Translations under genes and position numbers: made by a program | Part shown: positions 32,001 through 43,701 of the stretch, one piece after another | Position numbering within the stretch: position 1 is the first letter of the stretch | Layout: each line of letters starts with the position of its first letter | The notes under the pieces: model-generated | Told to the model about the DNA's origin: nothing | Databases searched by the model: none | What the model saw: only the letters and a program-made list of their open reading frames with translations | Source: Ectocarpus siliculosus | Taxonomy: Eukaryota > Sar > Phaeophyceae > Ectocarpales > Ectocarpaceae | Reading direction: 5' to 3' | Assembly: GCA_000310025.1 (NCBI GenBank) | Contig: FN649746.1 | Location: forward strand, 1,172,093 to 1,218,059 | DNA: 45,967 nt

Positions 32001-35000
32001 AAGTCTCTCTGCGGCGCGTTTCTCTTTAGAGTCAAGAGCTTCATGTTTTTTCCCTCAATATCCCCCATCCCGGAGACCCGCCTTTTTAGAAATCTCCGCG
32101 CATTTTGTTGGTAAATCGCAGCGAAATTTTCAATTTTCGGTAAACTTCATCTCCAGACTCGTTCGTTACTCTCAACGTAGAGTCTGTAACCGTTTCTCAT
32201 TTTTGCGTGCGTGTTCACAAATGACCCCAACACACAAGAGCCGTGGACGAGTTGTACTACCTCTGCGAGGCGGAAGGCAGCGCCACGCACTGCACCGAGG
32301 CGGCCGAACTGCTGGAAGGGTAAGGTTCAGTTCCACCGCGTTCTACGGTACATGTACCCCCCCCTCCGCGCGTTCTCTCCATCGATCGAATTTTTTTCGT
32401 AGACATGGAAAAAATGAAGGGGCACAACCCCAAAATGAGACGATTCTTGAGCAACAAACAGGGCACGTACAAAGCAAAGGAGAAGATGAAAGAAATGGAT
32501 GCCCCTCATACAGCAGTAGCAATGAGAAAGGGGACTCCAACGTCTCTGCGGCCGAGAGAGAGAGGGAATTTCAAAAGTTGGGGCGGATTTTGGGAACCTT
32601 GATGTTTGCCATCCTCAGCAATGGCAGGAAGGAGCATGCCCAGACTTCGACAATTTTGAGCTAGTACCGACGGACCGGGTTGATTGTCGGACATCGATCG
32701 ATTGCTCGACGAGGCAAGGGAGGGAATGCACGAATATGGAGACCCAGAATAACGTCTGTCCGGGGTCTCTTTCGCATTGAGAGTCGCTAGAGAGACAACA
32801 TGTCTCCCACGCCGCCGGCCCCTCTCGGTACCAACACCCGTTGGTGTCGAGACGTAAGCCATATGGCACGTCTCCCTTAGTTTGTTGTATAGCCTGAATC
32901 ACTCCCGTTGGTGCACTCCCGTTGGTGTCGAGAAAATAGCCGTATGACGCGTGTCCCTTGTTTGTTGTATAGCCTGAATCACTCAAAATGGGGCACATGC
33001 AACAATCCGAGAGACATAAAAAGGAAGGAAGGCAAGCACCGCATTGGGAGCACAGCATCGATGGAACACAGCAACAAGGTTTACAGGCATGGAACAAGGC
33101 TCTTTGCCCTTGACAGACAGGGGAGCAGTACATGCCCCCGATGCGTGATTCGGTTGTTTTCTACGACCAAACCAACGAACACCCTTTTTTTGTAGGTGCG
33201 GGCGAGACTTCACGAAGCTCGTGGAGCGCATCGCGGACCAGAAGAGGTTCGAGGAGGAACAGCGCGCGGCCCGCGCAGCGGAGAGACTTTCTGGCGGAAA
33301 GCTTTCTCCGGAGGCGGTGGCGGGAGATGGGGGAGACTCATCTGCCGCTGAATCCAGCAGCCGTAAACCGAAGGGGCTGGTATGGGAGGTGTGTTTCATG
33401 ATTGGTAAATTGCGGGCGGAATTGTACATTTTTTTATGGTTGAAACAGGTAGATAGATCATTTTATCATATTTTGGACTCAGTTGCAGTTTTTTTTCTTA
33501 TGGAAGGTGGAGGGGTGTAAACTTGTAGTGGGGCAACGCAACGTTGCTCTTGGAGCGGAGTGTTGATCCTATTCTAGTCGGTTGTCTGTGGTCCGGAAAC
33601 TCGAACTGAAATCAGGATTGATATTGATCGTGTTTCGTTTACCTATTGAATTGTATTCATGCCGCAACCTGTTAGCGATGTTTTTGTTGTGGGTTTATTT
33701 TTTGACCAGGCAGAGACTTACCCTCTTGCGAACCAACATCCCACCCCCACCGTTGAAGTCGTTCCAAATGCGATGTTGTCTGCTGTCTTGCTCGATAACG
33801 GTGTCTAACGAACTCTTAGTAGGGCTGCTACGGTTCTGCCGCAGCTGCCCTTGCCGCTGCTGTTGCTGAGTGCAGAGCAGGTCCCCATTTATTTGTTCCT
33901 AACGCCCGCCCACCTGCCTGCCGCAGGTTCGCAAGACCACATCCGCGACGACCGCCAGCGCCATGGTTCTCAACGCGATCGAGCGCATGGAGAGCCACGC
34001 TTCTCCGAGAGAGCCATCCTCCGCGGGGACGCGGAGCGGCCGCACAACCCCTGGCATCGCGGCCACGGCCGCCGGCACCGCGGCCGCCCCTCCCGCCTTC
34101 TCCGGCGCTTCTGCCGTTGCTCGGTCGCCCCTCGGCGAGCCTGAGAGTGGCGGCAACGGCGGTGTTTTGGTGACCCCTGTGTTCGGTGGGAAAGAAGATC
34201 GCACGAGGTCCCTGCAAGGGACCGGAACGGGGTCCGGTCGCTCCTGTACCGGTGCCGATGCCACGGGAGAAGCGACAACATCGCCCGTGTCTTCGAGAGT
34301 GTTTGATAGAAGAGGCGAGGGGAGGCGAGCGCAGACGGCGCCCGTGCAGCCATGCGGGGATGGCTCCTCTCCTGACGCGGCGGCGGTCGCGTTGGGGGAC
34401 CTGGGCGATGGCGGTGGCGGGGGTGACGCCCCCGGGAGAGAAGGTGTAGGTCGTGGTGTTGCCTCTGCGCCTGCTTTAAGCCAGACTGCTGACGCTGGAC
34501 CTCCGGTGGTGGTTGCGGAGTCGCCGGCGCGGGTCGATATTACCGCTACATCGACTAGCACTACCGACGGAAGGGACTGCTGTAGCGATAGTGACAGGAG
34601 CCTCGCCACGGAGGAGTCTGTTGCCGTCGCTGCTGGTGCTTGTCCCGGCCAGGAGAGCGGAGAGGGGGGTGCTTGCGAGGCGACGGAACGGCGCAGAGAA
34701 AGAGGGGACGGGAACGGGGAGCCACAAGGGTGCGTCGCGGGAGCGGAAGGCTGGGCGGGGGGGCGAGCCGCACAAGGTGGGGTGTTCGAGAGGCGCTCAC
34801 CGGCACGGAAGTTGTCGCTCGGGGGAGCAGGGGCCCCTCAGAGAGTTGTTGGTCGTGGCGAGGAGGGCGCCGCTTCTGAGAACACCGGCCGTTCCGCGGG
34901 AAGTCCCGAGCGCGGCGGCGGAAGCAAGGCCGCCGAGCCCGCCCCCCCGAAGAAGAAGTCCGGTCCTCGCCAAGCCCCTGCCGTCTATCGCCTGAACCCG

Positions 35001-38000
35001 CGCGCGGCACCGTTTACGTACAACCCCGCGGCGATCGCGACCGGGATGACTGCTGTGGTGCCTTCTCGTGCCTCTGGTACTGTTGCTGCCATTGCGGTTG
35101 CTGGTGGTGGTACTTGTCCTGGCGTTGTCCGCGCGAAGTCGGCGGTGGCGACGACAAGGGGGGAAGATGTCTCCTTGGCTGCTGTGGCAGATTCGGCCAT
35201 TTCGACCCCAGTAGGCGGCGGCCCTTCTACCGGTCCGGTCTCTGGCGGTGCGGACTCGCTCCCGTCGCCGTTGTCTGCAAGAACTGTGGCAACGACTGCG
35301 GGATCGGTTGCGGGTTCTCCCTTTGGAGAGAAGGGGGCTAGCGACAACAACAGCATAGGCACTTCCGGCAAGAAGCAGAGGCAGAAGAAGAAGAAAAGGA
35401 GGAAGCACAAGAAGAGCGAGCACGGTGGTGGCTCAGGTGGCAATGGCGACGGCAAGGCCGCAGATGACTTCCACACGCTTTCCTCCCCGGCTACCACTGC
35501 TGCTGCTGCTCCTGAACAGCGACCGTCCTCTGAAAGTAACGCTCTGGGCGGAGCGAAGTCTTCCACCAGCAGACGCGTTGTGTCTGAGCAAACGGCCAAG
35601 GGCAGTGCCCGTGGTGATGGGGATGGCGAGTCGAGCAGGGACGGGAAGGGATCGGAACCGCTCGACAACCATACGGAAAGACATGCTCGTTCGCCGGTGA
35701 GAACTGTCTAACCAAGCCAATTCCCGTCTTCTACCGGTTGTTGCGCAGAAGTTGTACCCTTGCCTAATACGTAACGTGCACTCAAGCCGTCCATCGTGAA
35801 AACAAAAAGCCCCTCGCGCCGCCCCCCGGTTGTATGTTAGTAGGCCCCCGATGCACGTCCCCTACCTCAGTCAACTCTTGCGTGCCATTTTACCATTTTT
35901 CTACCCCCCCTCCGCGCACATTGTTCGCGGTAACCCCCAGCGCGACAGGAAGTCGCCCAGACGCCCAATGCTCGGGCAGGGCAGCCCCGGTGGGGCTATC
36001 GCTGGCAAGCAGACCGCGTCGTCTTCCCTCGCCCTAAGCTCAACATCAGCGGGTGTAGCTTGCACCGGTCGTGATGAACCAACAGAAGCTGCTGGTGCAA
36101 CAGCAGCAGTAGCAGCAGCAGCAGCAGCGACCGGAGGATGTACACGCGCCCCCGGCACCGCCGCCGCCTCGCCGGCATCGGTGGGAGGAGAACAGGGGGA
36201 TGTACCGGCCGTGACAGCGGTGGAGACAACCACCGAAGGGAGCAATGCGGACGCGGTAGCTAGCGTTGCCGCTGTAGGCAGCCGGAACGACGGCGGCGCT
36301 GACAGCCGCAACAAGGGCGAGAAGAGCGATAGCCCACCACACTGCGAAAAGGGAGCGACGCAGGATGGCGAAACAAACAATATCCCACCGCTGGGGCGGG
36401 ATCAATGCCACCACAGCGCCGACAACTACCGGGAGGTCGTCGTGGCTGGGGTCAGAGAACGTGATGACGAGGGCACCGGCCGGAAACAAGAAGGAGATGA
36501 GGACGAGGAGGGAGAGGAATCGGATGTTGACGGGGAGGAAGGGGAGGAGGAAGACGAGGACCCAGACTCTGCGTACGTAGACGCCATGGAGAAGATCTGG
36601 GCGGAGGCGGAGGCCTGGGTGGACGCTGAAGCTCAGGTTAGTCTGCGCCCGCCGTACGCCGGGATTGTGTCGGGGTATCGATAGGGGGACAGGCCGCAGG
36701 ACAGGGGGGGGGGGTCCTTTGCACCAGGAGTGGGATGTCATGAGTCTTTTCAGACAAAATACACCTGGGTGACCACCCTCTCGTCACGACGAGGACGAAC
36801 AACCCCGTCAATTATCAGTAGTAGAACATCGTAAATGCACCACTGTACGTACGCAGATCTACGATGTCTTTTCAGAGAGAGAACAACAGCAAGCTGCTAC
36901 AAATGTCAATGCCCACGCCAGTTTCTTAGAGCCCGGGGTACATGTGTTTTGTGAGCTGGCACCTCGATTTTTTGCCTCGATCCTCCCCCCTCGAGACCCG
37001 TACTCCGAAACTAACCCCAACCCGTGGGCGGTGGAACAACGACGGTGCCATGACACCCTGCGCGGCGCTTGCAGGCTGAAGAGGAGGCATGGGCCCGGCT
37101 CCCGACCGACGTGACCTGCTGTCCCTCGGAGTCCGAGGGGGGGGGAGGTTCCGACATCGACGAGTCAACGACGGCAGCGGCAGCAACGAAGTCAACAGCA
37201 GACACGGCGGGGGCGGCACGATCGTCATTAGATCACCGCCGGAAGCCACCCAGTCGTGATGAAGACGACGATGATGACTACGATGGTGGTGCAGCGGCGG
37301 AGAAGACCGGAGTGGTGTCGCTACCCTTCGCGCCTGGCGCCGAGAACGGTTCGGATGTGCCGCTAAGGCGCCAAAGCAGCGGCGGTATCTGCGGCCGTCG
37401 CACCGCAATGGGTGCTAACGCCGGCGTTCGGCAGGGCGCGGTTGGCGGTAGCGACGATGACGTTGACGAGTTACTCGACCTGGAGATCGAGATTCCGGTA
37501 CCCGGGGAGGCGGAGGAAGAGCGGGTCGGGGCAGCAGTCGGAGACATTGAGAGGTTTGCAGGGGACGGCGAAGAGGAGGGGGAGTTGCGTCAACGGGTGA
37601 ACACGTTGGCGTCGGAAGGTGAGAGCTATACTGCTTCGGTTCTCGTGTCCCGTGCTCAAGTAGGTTCCATCCACAACGGATTGTGCTTGTCGATAGATCA
37701 CAGAGAGCGCGCTTTACGACAGCAATCACTCTTAGGAGAAGTGCATGCACGGTTTTTCATCGCGGTCCTCATCACACCAGCGTCTACTTCTGACCAAAGT
37801 TGCCGCCAGGACGTGTGGCAGAGGACACCTTGCAAGCAAGGAAAAACCTTACGAGAACCTTCAACAGGCGTTGTCAAGGAAGCAAGAGGGTGCGGCGAGG
37901 GCAGGAGGCACCCTTCCTTCCAGGGCTGGAAACGCCTTCGGACTGGACCGCAATCAACCCGGGTGTCTCGCAAGACGTCCTGCATTTGTATTTTGTTCAC

Positions 38001-41000
38001 GTTGGTGTTGATTAGTCTCCAGCTTCAGCATCAAGTTCAGGCTCGACTGAATCATGCTCCGTTTCACCCCCCACCCGCCCTACCCCCGCTCCTTCCCACA
38101 TCCCCTTTTCGGTCTCCTCGTTTGTGTGGTCTCCTTCTGCCGCTGGCTGCCTTGCTGCAGACGCGGACGTCGAGAACGCCTCCCTGCATTCCTGGTACCA
38201 GGCTAGTGACCGACCTGATCTAGACTCTGAAGACGACGACGACGACGAGGAGGAGGAAGACCAAGAAGAAGAGACGGTGAGCTTGGGCCTCCAATTGCTT
38301 TGTATTGAGCTTTTCGTGTGGTGGAGCATTTTACCCAGTTGGGGCTTAAAAGGCCTCTGGGAGGGGACTTTGTTCATTTCACGCGGTGGGGGCGACGTGT
38401 TGCTCAGTGAAGAACCCAAGCGCTGTGGTTGACCATGGTTTGTATTTATGGTGTCTCTGGTGCTGGTGCCTCCTTGACACGCGCTCATGAAACAATCCAG
38501 CACAGCATACAAAAATATCACGTGTTTCTTCCTTCCTCGTTTTTGTTAATTCAAGCCGGAGTTCTGTACACAGGCTTGACCGCGTCGTTTACTGTTGGTT
38601 ACTCGGGCCTAACATCGTCAAAATGGTTGTAGCATCAGAAGCAGCAGAAGGAAGTTAGTCTCTGGAGAACTCGAAAAATGAGTACCTTGATAACAACCGA
38701 CCAGGTTTTGTTTATGTCGCAGCAGGAGGGCCAAGATGAACACGCGTCGGGAACAACCGAGTCAGCAGCAGCCGCGGAGCACTCTGCGGGCAGCAAGAAT
38801 GGCGATAACGGCAATGATGGCACGGGTGCACGCAAGCAAGGAGAGAGAGGGAAGGGAAAAGAAAGGGGAGGTTGGCATGCTCCGTCCGATTCCCCGAGAT
38901 TCCCAAGATCACCGGCGAACTCCCCAGCCGCGGGGGCTGGCAATCACCCCCCCCATCACCACCTCCTCCACCCCCGCCCCCCCCAACATCCGGGTGCGGG
39001 GGGTGGGGGGGGGGGTCCCGGAGAGGTCGAGGGCGGGCAAAGCGGTAGCGGGTACCCTCTTCTCGCTGGAAGCGTTCCTCCTCTCACTAGAACCCCCTCG
39101 GACAGCGGGGCGTCGTGCTTCGGGGTTGAGAGGGGGGGGGGAGGCTCTTCTTCGCACGAAGCGTGCGAAGAAGGTGAGAGAGTTCCGGAAGTTCTGTTTT
39201 GTCCTCGGACGGACGGAATTGAATAAGCGCTTTCTCGCTCATCACTCTTTCTCTTGATCTTGTTGCTCCACGTATGTGATGCTTGGTGTGTCTCGCTTCT
39301 TGCTGCCCTGGTGCGGAGCGTTTATGCTCTGTTGGGTGTATCACCAGCCAGGCGGTCACCTTCCGTACCCCCGTATATAGTTACGTCGCATGATTTGAAG
39401 ACAACCATAACAACAGCAATAACAACATCAACAACAACAACAACAACGAAGACAACGACAACGACAACGACAACGACGACGACAGCAACAATGCGGTGAC
39501 TTGACTAGGATTGGTAGACTCGTCCAATTATTTTTCTTGAAAGCACTGGCTCTGGAAGCTCCTCTTATCTGTGCATGTTCCGTGGTAGTTTGTGTTCGAG
39601 GTATACATCGTATTCCATTTACAACGTATATGGATGAGTTGCGAGGGTCCATATCGAGTAGGTGGCAGTGTCTTGCTGGTGACTGCAGGCGGGTGCGTCG
39701 CATTGATGGTAATCTTAGCGACGAAAGTATACCACGGAAAACGGCCGGGCAAGGGTGTTCGTCGAGTGCTCACTAGATCCAGAGGGGATTTTTTCTTCTG
39801 TGTTTGTGTTTTTCCCTTCAAGCCAGTGTAAAAAAAAAGAGAGGTAGAGCTTGGCATCTGTGTTTCTCGGAAGTTCTTCCGGAAATCATAAGATGCGAGT
39901 GTACGGGCTCTGCGGAAACGCTACTTTATGACGTTATCCATCGTGTCAGCAAAATCAGGGCGAGGCGAAAGATGACAAATCGCTCCGCTTTGAACGCGAC
40001 AATACTCTACGATGTTGAAAAAATATTTATTTATTTTTTGTTCATTTTTTCTTTTTGCGATATGGTAGGGTTCCTGCTGCATTCAAAGCTGAAGTGGAGC
40101 GATTTGTCGCGTTTAACCTCCTCCTGATTTTCGTGACCCGGTGGATAATCGGCTCGCGCCCCTCGCGGAGTAAGACATTTCCGGGCTTGGTTGGTTGTTT
40201 TCCTTGGCGGGGTGCAGTGGGACCACTCGACGTCCAGATCACTTGCGTACACCCTCACCACGTGCAGCAATTTATACCACGTGCAGCAGAAGCTACCTCC
40301 GGTGTAACTCCTCAAGCAGTAGATTTCCGTGTTTACGTGGGACTGTTTCAAGCGGTACTGTGCACTGCCAGCTTCTCGGTTGCAGCATCTGATCGAAGGA
40401 CCGTTCTTCTTCACACCGAAGGCTTCGAACGATCGTCTTCACGTGCGGCAAGCCTATCCATCCCCGTTCCTGCCCGCTCTTGGTGTGTTTTATTTTGTCG
40501 CCGTCAGGCTGGGCTCCGTTCTCCCACCGGGAGCTCCAGAAGAAGCTGTCGTCTCCGCAGCGCAAGCCCCAGCGGAAGATCCTCTCCGCCGCGGAGGCCA
40601 AGCTACGGCAGGAGAGGTACGCACACTAGCAGCAGCGGCTACGGACGGAAACTTGCAAGCGCATTGTTCGGTAGGGTACGTTCGTACCGAGGCATTCCGC
40701 CGGTATATACACACCCTACCGGGCGTCTCGGTGCGATTTGTACAGCCCTCCGGACCCTACATGTACCGAAAATCTCGGTACGATCTGTATACTGTAGACC
40801 CCCATACCCTACCGAGCATACCCGTACCCTACCGAACACACCCTTGAACTTGCGATGTCTCAAGTAGAACTGCAGCTGAGCGCTACACACTGCGTATGCG
40901 ATGATATGTCTCAGTGCCAGCGCGCAGCGCGAAAAGACGGTCGACTTTGGAACGATAATTATTGTTGCGTTTTTGAAAGTCAAACAACCGGCGGAAAGTG

Positions 41001-43670
41001 TTTGCTCTAACCCTAACCCTAACCCTAACCCTTCCTGTAGCCCACCCCTCGTCCTTGCTTCTCCTGCCCCGGGGAGAGCCCTGAGGCTGAGCAAGCAAGG
41101 GCAGACCCGAACTGGGTACATAGTATAAGGAGGCGAATCTGAGCATCTCAATGGCCCCTATATGGCCGAACAGAGTCGTGTTAGGTTACTGCTTGCTACC
41201 GGTTTCAAACGGGATGATGACTCCGTATCGGCCGAAAAATCATTATAGGGGGCCGAGGCTAGTAGCGCTCAGGTAGATATTTTGCATTCTTCCAGTTTTT
41301 TCTCTTTCTTTTTCTGCATGAACCTGTGCGCATACCTTGCTAGCACCTTGTTGTTGGTTGCTACGTGTATGGTGTCTTTGTAGCAGGGGTGGCCACGAAC
41401 TGCTTTATTGTTCAATGCCTCTTCTTCGGGTGTATCCTGACGCAAACAAACCTCTTTTTCGTGCGGGAAGTCGCAATGTCTTTCTTTCCAGGTACGGTTT
41501 TTGGCGAACTCGACCGTTGTTGTTGTTGTTGTTGTTGTTGTGGTTGATGATGTTGTTGTTGTCGTCGTCGTCGTTGTTGCTGTGTTTTTGGAGCAGGCGG
41601 CAGATGGTGGCGGAGCTCAATCGGGCGCAGCTCGCGAGCGGGATCACGGAGAAACTCAAGCAGCATGAGGAACGCGCGAGGTAAAAGTAGCGGCATGGTC
41701 GTATGCGGGCGTGAACGAACACGGGACAATAGCGCGTTTTTCTTTTGCCCCCAGCTGAGTCATGACTGATGCGTTCCTTTCGCAGTCGATTCCGTGTTCT
41801 GTGCCGGTTGACACACAGACGCCCACAAGTTGAATGCTTGCCAGTGACGATGCTGTCTCGCCTTTACGAGCATGCTTTGTCTCGAGGCTGGACCCTTCTA
41901 TAACTCAGTCTACGCGCCCCGTGCGCACGGTCTTCGGACCAGCGGGCAACAATTGTTGTTGGCGTGCCAAGGCTGACGCCTTTGTTTCGGCCGGCCGGTT
42001 AGCGTTGTCTAGGACCAGTGAAAGAAACACACACACGTACGCATGGAGACTGGACCCCAATCCCGTCCGTACGCCCCCCTGTCGACGCCCACCTCCGGGC
42101 TAGAGAGCGTTTTTCGTTCCGCTGAAAGACTGGCGTCTTGATTCATTGTCAGCCGGTCAGCCGGTCAGCGCGCACGCGATGGATGCTATCGACACAACAA
42201 CATACCGCGGGGGGGGGGTCAAGAGCTAAGAGGTACTCGTCTTTCTCGTTTCTGAAAGAGCTACACGCATTCGTCTTTTTCGTCTGGAAAGGGGTGTGCG
42301 GTTCCGCAAAGAGGAGCAGCTTCTTAAGGCCGAGGAGGAGGCGAAGAGGAAGATGGAGGGGGCCGACGCCAGGAGGAAGGAGCACCGCAGGGGTATCGTC
42401 AGGAAGGCTAACGATGCCAACTCGAAGGTGCGGCTGGCTGCCTGTCTTTCTTTTTTCAGTTTATCCGGGGCCCTCGCAGAGAAGAAAGCCATGGAGGCCT
42501 ACGATGCTGAGGGCTCTTGTTCGCCTGTGTGTCTTTTTAAGAGCACCCGCGGGGGTGTTTTCAGGGAGGTCTACGACGCTAGGTGCTCTTGTTCATCTCA
42601 GTGCTTCTCTTGGTAAATCTTGAGGCACGTTTTGATTCCGTTTGTAATGTGGTATACATACTTGTGGTTGATCTTGGCAGTATATTCTCCCACGTCTGTG
42701 GCGTGCTTGATCTATTTCCGTGTTAAGATCGATTCTTTTATGATCACAGGATCACTTTTCCCGTAGCAACCGTTTCACCTGCGTCAGGCCCCGGAGTGAA
42801 GTGGTACAACCTCGTTTCTTGCAATCGATTGTTTTGTGTTGGGGGGGGAGGAGGGAGAGCAATTTCTATTTTGAGTTTCCACGTTATTTTTGGTAACGAG
42901 GGTGCTGTATCATCGCCGCCGACGGGGCACGGCCTCTTTATCATCCTAAAAAAGAAAAAAACGAAATCGCGCCGCATCCAACCTTCGACATAGGTGCTAC
43001 AACACAGAAACGGAAGGTTTTCTATCTCTGTCTGACTCTCGGTTTCCCCATGCGCGCTCGCTCCTCTGGGCCCATGTCGAAGGTGGAGGAGGTGCTTTTC
43101 ATGAACAAGCTGACTGTGGAGGACCTCAAGATTACGCTGCAGATGAAGCTCGCTGAGGTGGATCGCCGGATTCAGTCCGGCAGGTAAATAGCTAAAGGAG
43201 CCGTTCTGCTAAAGGGGCGGTTCATCCTACGTTCTGAATTGTGTAATCATAGATCCTTCCGCTTCAAAGGTACCGAAGAATCGGTCAAACAGGATTTTTT
43301 TTCTTAATATACCACAAGAAATCCATCCCGATCCACACACAAAAGTGTCTTTGATAAAATTGGCAATGAGGTCATCGCGTCAGCAGTGCACTACCTGTGC
43401 TTCTACGATTCCCCCAGTAGCCTACAGCGCATTTTTGCATTTTTGAAATCGGTATAATATGTCCGTACTTAGTTTTACTTGTTGGTTTTGCAAGCGCGGT
43501 GAGTATGGAAGATTGGTAGGTAGCGCTCAAACGTGTTGGCGCACGTTCGAGCAGGGCGCGAAGGCAGCAGCTGCTGGCGGGCATCTCCGATCGGCAGAGG
43601 AAGCGGACCAGGGACAAGGCGGCCCAGATGAGCGAGAGGCGGCTGGAGGCTGAGTCTGTGAGTGCTGTAG

Positions 43671-43701
<31 letters not shown>

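Noticed and set aside
31647-32664. 333-aa and 155-aa plus-strand ORFs, Phe/Ser-rich
   Set aside because: T-rich intron sequence between SCAPER exons 2 and 3; no domain, and exon 3 (32239-32319) uses a different frame.
37619-38223. Continuation of the frame of SCAPER exon 7 to a stop at 38223
   Set aside because: The frame happens to stay open through the intron. The donor at 37619 (GTGAGA) and acceptor at 38160 join in phase and restore the acidic frame of exon 8.
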